DNA of 64,000 nt, taken from Haloarchaeobius litoreus (GTDB lineage: Archaea; Halobacteriota; Halobacteria; Halobacteriales; Natrialbaceae). Below, in pieces: positions 53,414 through 61,625 of this stretch. Under the pieces are notes generated by a model. The model saw nothing but the letters and a program-made list of their open reading frames with translations. It was not told the origin of the DNA and did no database searches. The translations under genes and the position numbers were made by a program. The stretch is from positions 806,001-870,000 of the forward strand of contig NZ_JANHJR010000002.1 in NCBI RefSeq assembly GCF_024495425.1, written 5' to 3'. Position 1 is the first letter of the stretch. Each line of letters opens with the position of its first letter.

Positions 53414-54736
53414 ATGCGCGAGGCACATCCACGCGAACGGGCCGTCGGCATCGAGCACTACGTGAGCGACGACGACGGCGTCGGTGGCCGACTCCGCGCC
53501 GAGGACGAGCACTTCCGGGTCGTCGAGCGCGAGCGGTTCGAGACGAACCCCGTCGACGCGCCCACGGGCGACTACCCGTACCTCGTCGTGCGCGCGACGC
53601 TCCGCGGCTGGGACACGAACGACTTCGTCCGCCGGCTCTCGAACGAGCTCGGGATGAGCCGCGGCCGCGTCTCGTGGGCCGGCACGAAGGACAAGCGCGC
53701 GGTGTCGACGCAGCTGTTCACACTGCAGGGCGTCGACCCTGAGGACCTGCCGTCGCTCTCGCGCGCGGACCTCGAAATCGTCGGCCGCGCCGGCCGTGCC
53801 CTCCAGTTCGGCGACCTGCTCGGCAACGAGTTCGAGATCGTCGTCTCTGACCCCGACGACCCGGTCGCTGCGGACCGCGTGACAACGGAGCTGCGCGAGT
53901 TCGGCGACGGCGACGTCGCTGTCCCCAACTTCTTCGGCCAGCAGCGCTTCGGGAGCATCCGGCCGGTCACGCACGAGGTCGGCCTCGACATCGTCCGCGG
54001 CGACTGGGAGGCCGCGGTGCGGACCTACGTGGGCAACCCGCATCCCGACGAGCGCGAGGCGACCCGCGAGGCGCGGGAGCTCGTCGACGACGGCGCGGCC
54101 TGGGCGGACGCGCTGGAGGCGTTCCCCGGCGGGCTCCGATTCGAGCGGTCGATGCTCCACACGCTCGTCGAGAACGGCGGCGAGGACCCCGCCGACTTCC
54201 GCGAGGCTATCGAGACACTGCCGGAGAACCTCCAGCGGCTGTTCGTCCACGCCGCACAGTCGTACGCGTTCAACCTGATGCTGAGCCGGCGGCTGGAGCG
54301 CGGGCTCCCGTTCACGAAGCCGGTGGCCGGCGACGTGGTCTGCTTCGCCGACGCCGACGCGCCCGAGGCGTTCCCGTTACCGGACGTTGACCGCGAGCAG
54401 CGCGTGACCGAGCGTCGCGTCGACACCGTCGCACGTCACTGCGAGCGCGGCCGGGCGTTCGTGACCGCACCGCTCGTCGGGACCGAGACGGAGCTGGCCG
54501 ACGGCGAGCAGGGCGAGATCGAGCGGGCGGTGCTCTCGGAGCTGTCGCTCACGGGGTCGGATTTCGACCTCCCGGGCGAGTTCCACAGCGAGGGAACGCG
54601 GCGTGCGGTACTCGTGGGGACGGCCCTCGACGTGGCACAGGAGCCCCTGACGTTCTCGTTCTCGCTCCCGAAGGGCTCCTACGCCACCGTCCTGCTGCGC
54701 GAGTACCTGAAGGTGGACCCGGTCGAACTTGGCTGA
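53414..54736 (+). CDS. truD: tRNA pseudouridine synthase TruD
   Basis: This 440-residue TruD-family enzyme makes pseudouridine in tRNA, position 13 in the characterised members. The catalytic aspartate is D93 in [10 protein letters not shown]. The [11 protein letters not shown] segment and the TruD insertion domain are present. It is read together with pth2. Confidence 0.93.
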   Translation: MREAHPRERAVGIEHYVSDDDGVGGRLRAEDEHFRVVERERFETNPVDAPTGDYPYLVVRATLRGWDTNDFVRRLSNELGMSRGRVSWAGTKDKRAVSTQLFTLQGVDPEDLPSLSRADLEIVGRAGRALQFGDLLGNEFEIVVSDPDDPVAADRVTTELREFGDGDVAVPNFFGQQRFGSIRPVTHEVGLDIVRGDWEAAVRTYVGNPHPDEREATREARELVDDGAAWADALEAFPGGLRFERSMLHTLVENGGEDPADFREAIETLPENLQRLFVHAAQSYAFNLMLSRRLERGLPFTKPVAGDVVCFADADAPEAFPLPDVDREQRVTERRVDTVARHCERGRAFVTAPLVGTETELADGEQGEIERAVLSELSLTGSDFDLPGEFHSEGTRRAVLVGTALDVAQEPLTFSFSLPKGSYATVLLREYLKVDPVELG

Positions 54737-54913
54737 CAGGCGACGCTCTCCTCGCGTGGACCGTTGCGTCGCGCACCCGCTACGCGGTCCACGGCTGCTG
54801 GTCAGGGCACGCCGGTCGTGGGCCCGGCTCCGTATTTGAACCCTCTGTCGCGGATCTCGTTCGCGGGTGCTCGAACCGCACGGCTTTAGGCCAGCCGACG
54901 GTTACCGCCTGAT

Positions 54914-55633
54914 ATGGACTGCAGGCGGTGTGAGACGTCGCTCGAACGGCCGGGAGACTACTGTCTCACCTGCCACACCGCCAACTGCGACGCCGTGGTC
55001 GTCGACTGTGCTCGCGAGCGGGCGACCGTCACGGTACTCGACGGCGAGGAGGTCGTCGGCGAGACGACGGTGACGACGGTGCCCGACGACGGCGAGGAGA
55101 CCGGCGTCGTCGAGTTCCGAAACTTCGCGGGTCGCGTGGCAGACGAGATTCGCCGGAAGCGCCCGGAGACGGTGTACGCGGCGGGCGACCGCGCCGTCGT
55201 CCGGGAGACGCGCGCCCAGCTCCACCACGAGTTCTACCGCGTGGACGGCGAAGACCCCGTCGCGGCGGCGATTGGCGGGCTGGGCGAGTCGGGCCTCGAC
55301 GTCGTCGACCTCGCGCCCCGGGAGAAGATCGGGGGCGCGCACTCGACGCTCATCGGGGGCCGTACGGGACAGACAGCCATCCGGACCGTCGCCGAACACC
55401 CGCACGTGAAGAAGGTCATCCCGGGCCCGATCGATGCCGGCGGGTCGAGCTCGCAGGCGAGCGTCGGTGCGAAGGTGACCCGGGCCGACGGCAACGGCAA
55501 CGTTCGGATGCTCATCCGGGACGGCTCCAGTGTTCAGGAGAACCGTGTCGTCACGACGGCTGGCGACCGGGAGATGGGTGAACGCGTCCGTGAGGATCTG
55601 AACGAAGCGCTCACGACAGCCGACCTGGGCTGA
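54914..55633 (+). CDS. DUF2103 domain protein with N-terminal zinc ribbon
   Basis: The 239-residue protein has two N-terminal CxxC knuckles (C3/C6 and C17/C20). An archaeal DUF2103 domain follows with conserved segments (EKIGGAHSTLIGGRTGQTA, HPHVKKVIPGPID and a Ser/Gln-rich loop). The function is not known. It precedes L37Ae, RpoP and Pcc1 in the same direction, so a role near RNA or translation is a guess from context. A CTTTAGG TATA-like element lies about 30 bp upstream. Confidence 0.8.
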   Translation: MDCRRCETSLERPGDYCLTCHTANCDAVVVDCARERATVTVLDGEEVVGETTVTTVPDDGEETGVVEFRNFAGRVADEIRRKRPETVYAAGDRAVVRETRAQLHHEFYRVDGEDPVAAAIGGLGESGLDVVDLAPREKIGGAHSTLIGGRTGQTAIRTVAEHPHVKKVIPGPIDAGGSSSQASVGAKVTRADGNGNVRMLIRDGSSVQENRVVTTAGDREMGERVREDLNEALTTADLG

Positions 55634-55655
55634 CGCGGGCGTTCCAACTCAACAG

Positions 55656-55663
55656 GTTTATTT
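55656..55663 (+). promoter_or_regulatory. TATA element of the L37Ae-rpoP-pcc1 operon
   Basis: GTTTATTT lies 27-34 bp before the L37Ae ATG at 55690. Confidence 0.5.
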
Positions 55664-55689
55664 GCGGGCTGACGGTATGAACTGGTATC

Positions 55690-55965
55690 ATGGCCAAGAA
55701 AAAGGGAAAGACCGGTAGCGCCGGTCGTTTCGGCGCACGCTACGGTCGTGTCTCGCGACGCCGTGTCGCCGAGATCGAGGACGAGATGCGGAACTCCAAG
55801 GTCGATGGCGACGACGTCAAGCGCGTCGGCACCGGCATCTGGGTCAACGAGGAGACCGGCGAGAAGTTCACCGGTGGCACGTACCGCGCCCAGACGCCCG
55901 CGGGCAAGACCGTCCGGCGCTCCATCCGCGCCGCGCTCGCCGACGACAGCGACGACGACGAATGA
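55690..55965 (+). CDS. rpl37ae: 50S ribosomal protein L37Ae (zinc-finger cysteines absent)
   Basis: The 91-residue protein has the family N-terminus ([19 protein letters not shown]), the GTGIW centre (47-51) and the C-terminal [12 protein letters not shown]. In typical L37Ae two CxxC pairs flank the centre and bind zinc. Here the stretches are [12 protein letters not shown] and NEETGEKF, so no cysteine remains in the whole protein. The loop is replaced by acidic residues. It overlaps rpoP by 4 nt. It is probably a real protein with a zinc-free fold. Confidence 0.9.
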   Translation: MAKKKGKTGSAGRFGARYGRVSRRRVAEIEDEMRNSKVDGDDVKRVGTGIWVNEETGEKFTGGTYRAQTPAGKTVRRSIRAALADDSDDDE

Positions 55966-56096
55966 GCTACAAGTGCTCGCGCTGCAAGCGTGACGTGACG
56001 CTCGACGAGTACGGCGGCGTCCGCTGTCCCTACTGCGGGCACCGCGTCCTGCTGAAGGAGCGTAGCACCGACATCAAGGACGTCGACGTGCGGTAG
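55962..56096 (+). CDS. rpoP: DNA-directed RNA polymerase subunit P (Rpb12-like)
   Basis: This 44-residue subunit has the zinc ribbon pairs C5/C8 and C22/C25 (KCSRC and CPYC) and the basic tail ([10 protein letters not shown]). It is the smallest archaeal RNA polymerase subunit, needed for open-complex formation. The ATG overlaps the L37Ae stop (ATGA). Its length is normal for the family. Confidence 0.95.
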   Translation: MSYKCSRCKRDVTLDEYGGVRCPYCGHRVLLKERSTDIKDVDVR

Positions 56097-56103
56097 GCGG
56101 GCG

Positions 56104-56358
56104 ATGCCCGCGAACGAGACCGTTCTGGAGTTCGAGTACGACGACGACGCGACGGCGACGCTGGTCGCCGAGAGCGTCCGTCCGGAGGTCGGTGAGATCG
56201 CGAGCGACCGCTCCACAACCAGCCTCCGACGCGACGGTAGCACCGTCGTCGTGACCGTTGCGGCCGCGGACCGGGTCGCGCTGCGTGCCGGGATCAACAC
56301 GTGGATTCGACTCGTCGACGTGGCCGAGCGCACGCGGGGGCTCGTAACCGGCTCCTGA
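56104..56358 (+). CDS. pcc1: KEOPS complex subunit Pcc1
   Basis: This 84-residue protein has the Pcc1 pattern: an N-terminal strand, [12 protein letters not shown] and a C-terminal helix with [21 protein letters not shown] makes the t6A modification on tRNAs that read ANN codons, and Pcc1 dimerises the complex. It begins 7 nt after rpoP in the same operon. Confidence 0.9.
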   Translation: MPANETVLEFEYDDDATATLVAESVRPEVGEIASDRSTTSLRRDGSTVVVTVAAADRVALRAGINTWIRLVDVAERTRGLVTGS

Positions 56359-56424
56359 CCCGTCGCCTGTGTGCGCTTTCACCCCGGCTGAGCGTGGGTC
56401 TGTCTCGCGCCCGGGAAAGCGGGG

Positions 56425-56430
56425 GTTTTT
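56425..56430 (+). promoter_or_regulatory. TATA-like run of prefoldin beta
   Basis: GTTTTT lies 26-31 bp upstream of the ATG at 56456, giving prefoldin beta its own promoter. Confidence 0.4.
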
Positions 56431-56455
56431 CAGGGCGGAAACCATCCAGCAGAGT

Positions 56456-56833
56456 ATGCAAGGAAATCTGCCGCCGGAAGCACAGGAGAAGATAGAGGAG
56501 CTGCAGGACCTGCAGGAGACGGCACAGCAGGTCGCTATGCAGAAGCAGGAGGCCGACTCTCAGCTCACCGAGGCCCAGACGGCCCTCGACGAGCTCGAGG
56601 ACATCGACGAGGACACACAGATGTACCGCGAGGTCGGTGAGCTGCTCGTCGCCACGGACTACGACGAGGCCAGCGAGGCACTCGACGACAAGGTCTCCAG
56701 CCTGGAGATTCGCGTCGAGACCCTCGAGAAGCAGGAAGAGCGCGTCCAGGAGCAGTTCGAGTCGCTCCAGGAGGAGCTCCAGAACATGCTCGGCGGTATG
56801 GGCGGCGGCATGGGCGGCGCCGGCGGCGCGTAA
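56456..56833 (+). CDS. pfdB: Prefoldin beta subunit
   Basis: This 125-residue chaperone subunit consists of two long coiled-coil helices (about 8-45 and 72-110) joined by the beta hairpin region with [16 protein letters not shown] Gly/Met-rich tail follows. It forms the hexameric jellyfish chaperone with alpha subunits and hands unfolded proteins to the thermosome. The alpha gene is not in this window. Confidence 0.93.
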   Translation: MQGNLPPEAQEKIEELQDLQETAQQVAMQKQEADSQLTEAQTALDELEDIDEDTQMYREVGELLVATDYDEASEALDDKVSSLEIRVETLEKQEERVQEQFESLQEELQNMLGGMGGGMGGAGGA

Positions 56834-56837
56834 TCGG

Positions 56838-57083
56838 ATGAGCGAACCGACGGACGAGGAGGTCGTGCAGGTCGCCGCTGAGGCGGCCGAAGGCCTCGTC
56901 CGCTCCCGTTTCAAGCAGTCGAACGTCCGCGACCTCGACGTGACCGTCACGTTCGAGGACGGCGTGCTCGACGTCGACGTCTACCTGAACGCGCCCGAGG
57001 GCGACGCCGACGCGGAGGCGGTCGCCGACGAGGCCGCACGCGCGGCGCAGGCGGCCGTCGACGAGCTGTTCGAGGACGCCTAG
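56838..57083 (+). CDS. DUF3194 family protein
   Basis: This 81-residue acidic alpha/beta protein belongs to the archaeal DUF3194 family and usually follows prefoldin beta. No function is known. It begins 4 nt after pfdB. Its stop interlocks with that of the convergent DUF2070 gene in the tetranucleotide CTAG (57080-57083). Confidence 0.8.
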   Translation: MSEPTDEEVVQVAAEAAEGLVRSRFKQSNVRDLDVTVTFEDGVLDVDVYLNAPEGDADAEAVADEAARAAQAAVDELFEDA

Positions 57084-58939
57084 GACAGCAGGAAGACGAC
57101 GACACTCAGGCCCATCGCGGCCATCGTCAACAACACGGCGAGCGCCCCGCCCATCGACACCATCGCGTTGGCGTGGCTCGCCAGCGTCTCCGTTCTGTCG
57201 TTGCCGAACACCGTGACGCGAGCGCGCTCCGTGGCCATCCCGGCCTCGACAGGTTCGCGGTCGGCGAGTGCACGGTCGGCGAGGTCGGCGACCAGTTCGA
57301 CGAGTTCGTCCACGTCGAGCGCCTCACCGACCTGGTTGCTCGACTCGACCCTGTTGACGACGTGTGTGTCGGTGGTCATCACCTCGGCGCGGTCGACCGC
57401 GTCGGGGAGGCCGTCGATGAGTCGTTCTCTGACGCCGGGCTCCATGTTGTTCCCGTCCACGAGCACGTACGCCGTCACCTCGTCGGCGACGTCGACGCAG
57501 GCCACCCGGACGCCGAGGGGGCCGATACCGTCCTCGGGCTCCCAGTCGGTGGGCTCCCAGGCGACGCCGAGCTCGAACGGGTTGCGTTCGGCGTCGTGGA
57601 GCTCCTCGGCGGCCTTGCGTGCGGCCTCCATGATGTCGAACGAGCGCTCGCTCCCCGGCGTGACGTGGCCGAGGTCGTCGCCGCGGAGGCCGTTGTTGCA
57701 GTTGTGGGCGTCCACGAGCAACGCCTCGTCGAAACCGCCGGAGCGCGCCTCCGCGACGGCGGAGAGGCCGACCGCGTAGTCCACGTCGTCGGCGAATCTG
57801 GGGGAGTGCGTGTTCACGAGCAGGATGTCGTCGCCGAACGCCTGCGCTAGCAGCTTCGCGTCGCCCGAGGTTGTCCGGACGCTCCTCGTCGCGCCGCCAC
57901 CGACGGAGAGCGCGTCGTTCGCAGCGGCGGCCGTCTCGACGATGGTGTCGACCTCGCGCTCGGTGACGAGGTTGAAGTCGTGACCGGCGGTCGCGTGTGG
58001 CGGGAGCGCCATCCCCTCTGTCGCGCGGGCGACCCGTTCGGGCAGGTTCCCGCCACCGATCTCGCCCATCGGACCGGGGTGGACCATCGGGAGGACGGCC
58101 CGGGCCTTCTCGGAGCCGTCGCCGCGGCGGAAGCCGAGGACGGTCACCGGCACGAGGGCCTCCTCGCCGAGCTCCTCGAAGAAGGTCTCGAGTTCGCGCG
58201 AGTCCTCGGCGATGTGGCCGATGAAGCCGCCGAGGAAGTCCCGCACGGAGACGCCGAGGCTGCGCTTCCACGGTCGGTCGATGATGACGAGGAAGAGCCA
58301 CACCGCCGAGCCGTACAGCAGGCAGACGAGTCCGAGGATGACGAAGTCGCCGGGGACGATGGGCGAGAGCTGTATCTCGGTGTGTTCGGCCCGCGAGAGG
58401 TACGCCTGGACGAGCGGGCCACCGACCTCGAGATAGCGGCTCGTCCCGCTGTAGACGAACAGGAGCGCCGCGGCGGCGACGGTCTGGATGCTCGCCGGAA
58501 CCGCAGCACGGGGGATGGAGTGGCTCGACACCGCGGCGACGATCAGCAGCCGGAGCGCGAAGATGGACGCGAGGCCGGCGTACAGCACGTCGAACACGAA
58601 GTTCTGGCCGAAGCCACCCACCAGCGCCACGACCCCGCCGACGGCGAGGAAGACGACGACGAGTATCTCACAGAGCAGCGCGAGCAGCGACGAGCGGCCG
58701 GCGGTGAGCTGTCCGCCGAGTCGCTGGTCGACGGCCCCCGTCAGCAGGCTCGCGACGACCGTCGGGACGCCGATGAAGAAGATACCCTGCGTGAACCCTT
58801 CGAGAAAGAAGCCGTCGTCGAAGACGCCGACACCGGTGACACCGGCGACCACCATCGCGAACGCGAGACTCGTGTACCACTGTGGGGCGCGGAAGATGTA
58901 CCGCGAGAGGCTCGCGAGGTCGCCCTGGGTGGTGGTCAT
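57080..58939 (-). CDS. DUF2070 family polytopic membrane protein
   Basis: The 619-residue protein has an N-terminal membrane region (seven or so helices to about residue 235). A large soluble region follows with conserved VHPGPMGEIGGGNLPERV and HDFNLVTEREVD stretches, then a final C-terminal helix. It is known only as archaeal DUF2070, with no proven role. The gene begins 15 nt after guaAa in the same direction. Confidence 0.85.
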   Translation of the reverse strand: MTTTQGDLASLSRYIFRAPQWYTSLAFAMVVAGVTGVGVFDDGFFLEGFTQGIFFIGVPTVVASLLTGAVDQRLGGQLTAGRSSLLALLCEILVVVFLAVGGVVALVGGFGQNFVFDVLYAGLASIFALRLLIVAAVSSHSIPRAAVPASIQTVAAAALLFVYSGTSRYLEVGGPLVQAYLSRAEHTEIQLSPIVPGDFVILGLVCLLYGSAVWLFLVIIDRPWKRSLGVSVRDFLGGFIGHIAEDSRELETFFEELGEEALVPVTVLGFRRGDGSEKARAVLPMVHPGPMGEIGGGNLPERVARATEGMALPPHATAGHDFNLVTEREVDTIVETAAAANDALSVGGGATRSVRTTSGDAKLLAQAFGDDILLVNTHSPRFADDVDYAVGLSAVAEARSGGFDEALLVDAHNCNNGLRGDDLGHVTPGSERSFDIMEAARKAAEELHDAERNPFELGVAWEPTDWEPEDGIGPLGVRVACVDVADEVTAYVLVDGNNMEPGVRERLIDGLPDAVDRAEVMTTDTHVVNRVESSNQVGEALDVDELVELVADLADRALADREPVEAGMATERARVTVFGNDRTETLASHANAMVSMGGALAVLLTMAAMGLSVVVFLLS

Positions 58940-58954
58940 CGTGCTTCCCCGGTC

Positions 58955-59503
58955 TCACTCACACAGCGCGAGGAAGTTCTCGAACACTTCCTGTCCCTCC
59001 TCGGTGTGGCTGACCTCGGGGTGCCACTGGACGCCGTAGAGGTCGCGGTCGGGGTCGCTCATCGACTCGATGTCGCAGACGTCGGACCGGCCAGTGATGG
59101 CAAAGCCCTCGGGGACCGCCGTGACCTCGTCGGCGTGGCTCGCCCAGACTCGCGTCTCGGGGGCGAGCGAGCCGACGAGTGGGTCGTCCTCGTCGAGGAT
59201 ATCGACGGTCACGTCGGCGTAGCCACCGTACTCGCCCGCGCCGACCGACCCGCCGAGCTCCTTCGCGATGATCTGCATGCCGAGACAGATGCCGAGCACT
59301 GGGACGTCCATCTCCAGGTACGTGGCCGACTCCCCGCGCCGGTCCATGTCGGGGCCGCCGGAGAGAACGATGCCATCGGCCTCGACGTCCGAGGCTGGTG
59401 TCTCGTTGTCGACGACCTCGCTCTCGACTCCCATATCCCGCAGTGCCCGGTGTTCAAGGTGTGTAAACTGCCCGTGGTTGTCCACCACGACGATGCGCGT
59501 CAT
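58955..59503 (-). CDS. guaAa: GMP synthase glutamine amidotransferase subunit A
   Basis: This 182-residue class I amidotransferase has the nucleophile C73 in GICLGMQ and the H161/E163 dyad in WHPEVSH. Archaeal GMP synthase is split, so the ATP-pyrophosphatase subunit B is encoded elsewhere. Ammonia from glutamine would be passed to XMP. A GGTTTTTGA TATA-like run about 30 bp upstream supports the ATG at 59503. Confidence 0.92.
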   Translation of the reverse strand: MTRIVVVDNHGQFTHLEHRALRDMGVESEVVDNETPASDVEADGIVLSGGPDMDRRGESATYLEMDVPVLGICLGMQIIAKELGGSVGAGEYGGYADVTVDILDEDDPLVGSLAPETRVWASHADEVTAVPEGFAITGRSDVCDIESMSDPDRDLYGVQWHPEVSHTEEGQEVFENFLALCE

Positions 59504-59688
59504 TACCCTCCGGTAGCGCGCGGGTCCTCAAAAACCGTCCGACATCTGGTGCTGTCTGAACGATGTCGCAGAGGTATCCGTCAGAGTGCTCCCGACACCT
59601 CCGGAGTACCGGGTCCAGGGGACGGTAGCGTCGGGACGGATGGTTCTGGACCGGTGTACCTAAGACCCACGCACCACACGGGTCGTGC

Positions 59689-59823
59689 ATGGAACTCCCA
59701 ATCGACCCCGACCACCCGTCCTGGCTCACGGTCGTCGGGACGTTCGGCGGCTACGGCCTGCTGCTCGCCGTGATGTTCGTCCTGCTGTTCGTGGTGCCGC
59801 TGGCGCTCTTCAGCGTACTGTAG
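59689..59823 (+). CDS. Small single-helix membrane protein
   Basis: The 44-residue product is a short N-terminal acidic/proline segment followed by a long hydrophobic helix (about 17-43) and ends soon after. I do not recognise the family, though similar small proteins are widespread in haloarchaea. A TATA-like CCTAAG about 30 bp upstream supports expression. It converges with the PAN gene across 24 nt. Confidence 0.6.
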   Translation: MELPIDPDHPSWLTVVGTFGGYGLLLAVMFVLLFVVPLALFSVL

Positions 59824-59847
59824 GACCGCAGCGAAAACGAACCGGTC

Positions 59848-61068
59848 TCAGGCGAACGTCTTCGAGATCTCGTCCTCGTTCTCGTTGCTCTCCGCCTGGA
59901 TCTTCTCCCAGGCCTCCTCGAAGTCGCGCTTCTCGATGGTCCGGCGGTCGTCGCGGATGGCGAACATCCCGGCCTCGGTACAGATCGCCTTCACGTCGGC
60001 ACCGGATGCCTCGTTTGCCAACTCGGCGAGCTCGGCGTAGTCGACATCGTCGGAGACGTTCATGTCGCGAGTGTGGATCTGGAAGATGATCTCGCGACCT
60101 TCCACGTCGGGCTTGGGCACCTCGATGAGGCGGTCGAACCGGCCGGGGCGGAGGATGGCGCGGTCGAGCATGTCGAAGCGGTTCGTCGCGGCGATGATGC
60201 GGATGTCGCCACGTTCCTCGAAGCCGTCCATCTCGGAGAGCAGCTGCATCATCGTACGCTGGACCTCGGCGTCGCCGGAGGTCTTGGATTCGGTGCGCTT
60301 GGCGGCGATGGCGTCGATCTCGTCGATGAAGATGACGGCGGGCTCGTGGTCGCGGGCGACCTGGAACAGGTCGCGGACGAGCTTCGCGCCCTCGCCGATG
60401 AACTTGTGGACGAGCTCGGAGCCGGCCATCTTGATGAAGGTGGCGTCGGTCTCGTTCGCGACGGCCTTCGCCAGCATCGTCTTCCCCGTCCCCGGCGGGC
60501 CGTGGAGGAGGACGCCGGACGGCGGGTCGATACCGACCTCGGTGAACATCTCGGGCTTCTCCAGCGGCATCTCGACGGTCTCGCGGACCTCCTGCATCTG
60601 CTCTTCGAGGCCGCCGATGTCGCCGTAGGAGACCTCGGGGCTCTCGGTGACCTCCATCACGCGGGCGCGGACGTCGGTCTCGTTGCTCAGCGTCTTCACG
60701 ATAGAGAGAGAGTTGTTGACGGCGACGCGCATGTCGGGTTCGATCTCCGCGCGCATCTCGTCGGTGACCTCGGTGAGCGCCTCCTGGTTGTTCCCGTGCT
60801 GCTTGATGATGACGCCCTCGTCGGTCAGCTCCTGGATGGTGGCGACGAACAGCGGCGACTGCTTCAGCTTCTTGTTCTCGTGGGTGAGCCGCTCCAGCTT
60901 CTGCTGGTACTTGTTGTTCTCCGCGTTGGCGTCGAGGAGCTTGTCGCGCATCTCGTCGTTCTGCGCTTCCAGCACCTCGAGCCGCTCCTGCAACGCCGCG
61001 ATCTTCTCCTGTTTGGACGTCTCCTCCTCGTTGTAGGGGAGGTCGACGTCGTCCACCGTGTCGGTCAT
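59848..61068 (-). CDS. pan: Proteasome-activating nucleotidase (PAN)
   Basis: This 406-residue AAA+ unfoldase has an N-terminal coiled coil (about 15-70), an OB domain, Walker A GPPGTGKT (190-197), Walker B IFIDEID and the AAA second region of homology. It unfolds proteins for the 20S proteasome. The C-terminus ends SKTFA, which lacks the usual HbYX docking tyrosine. The ATG at 61068 fits a TATA-like CTTAAGA at 61091-61097. Confidence 0.92.
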   Translation of the reverse strand: MTDTVDDVDLPYNEEETSKQEKIAALQERLEVLEAQNDEMRDKLLDANAENNKYQQKLERLTHENKKLKQSPLFVATIQELTDEGVIIKQHGNNQEALTEVTDEMRAEIEPDMRVAVNNSLSIVKTLSNETDVRARVMEVTESPEVSYGDIGGLEEQMQEVRETVEMPLEKPEMFTEVGIDPPSGVLLHGPPGTGKTMLAKAVANETDATFIKMAGSELVHKFIGEGAKLVRDLFQVARDHEPAVIFIDEIDAIAAKRTESKTSGDAEVQRTMMQLLSEMDGFEERGDIRIIAATNRFDMLDRAILRPGRFDRLIEVPKPDVEGREIIFQIHTRDMNVSDDVDYAELAELANEASGADVKAICTEAGMFAIRDDRRTIEKRDFEEAWEKIQAESNENEDEISKTFA

Positions 61069-61090
61069 CAGCGTTTCATAAGGCACTGAT

Positions 61091-61097
61091 TCTTAAG
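61091..61097 (-). promoter_or_regulatory. TATA element of the PAN gene
   Basis: The minus-strand run CTTAAGA lies 23-29 bp before the ATG at 61068. Confidence 0.45.
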
Positions 61098-61245
61098 AGG
61101 CTTCGGGTGCCGTACGGAACCGCCGGTCTCAGCGGGCGTCGCCGGGATTCACGGCCGCCGGCGGGTGTCCTGGACCCGGGGGACGCTTCGGCCCGTGACT
61201 GTGGCCCGTCAGCGGGTCGGTGCGGGTGGAACCACAGCGCACATT

Positions 61246-61299
61246 CCCAACAGTAATATTCTGAATGAGCAAGTATTATTACGGGGTATGCCCAACAGT
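61246..61299 (+). promoter_or_regulatory. Duplicated nonamer flanking the TATA box of a small HTH gene
   Basis: CCCAACAGT occurs at 61246-61254 and again at 61291-61299, 45 bp apart. The TATA element TATTATTA (61274-61281) lies between. The second copy extends to a CCCA-N4-TGGG half-palindrome right before the ATG at 61308. An HTH protein repressing its own gene is the obvious possibility. Confidence 0.5.
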
Positions 61300-61307
61300 G
61301 GGACACG

Positions 61308-61571
61308 ATGAGCGCAACCGAGCCAAGAACGAGCGAACCTCCCACCGGTAGCTGGGACGACGTACGGGACCTGCCACCGAGCGCGAAGCTCGTCGCGAAG
61401 GTCCTGGAGTACAACGACACGTTGACCCAGAGCGAACTCGCCGAGGAGACGCTGCTCCCGCCGCGCACCGTCCGCTACGCGCTGAACCGCCTCGAGGAAG
61501 AGAACGTCGTCCACTCGCGGTTCTCGTTTTCCGACGCCCGTAAGCGACTCTACACCCTCACGGTCGAGTGA
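61308..61571 (+). CDS. Small MarR-like winged-helix protein
   Basis: The 87-residue protein is little more than a winged helix: LPPSAKLVAKVLEYNDTLTQSELAEE, TLLPPRTVRYALNRLEEENVV, then the wing SRFSFSDARKRLYTL. The length is too short for a ligand domain. The duplicated nonamer around its promoter suggests autoregulation. It might also act on neighbouring genes. Confidence 0.8.
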   Translation: MSATEPRTSEPPTGSWDDVRDLPPSAKLVAKVLEYNDTLTQSELAEETLLPPRTVRYALNRLEEENVVHSRFSFSDARKRLYTLTVE

Positions 61572-61625
61572 GCCCGTCGCCGTCGTATCGGCACGCTTAG
61601 GGGCCAATCTGTCGAACGTCGAGCC

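Noticed and set aside
57980-59773. 597-codon plus-strand frame opposite DUF2070 and guaAa
   Set aside because: It runs across two real genes on the other strand and has no recognisable domain.
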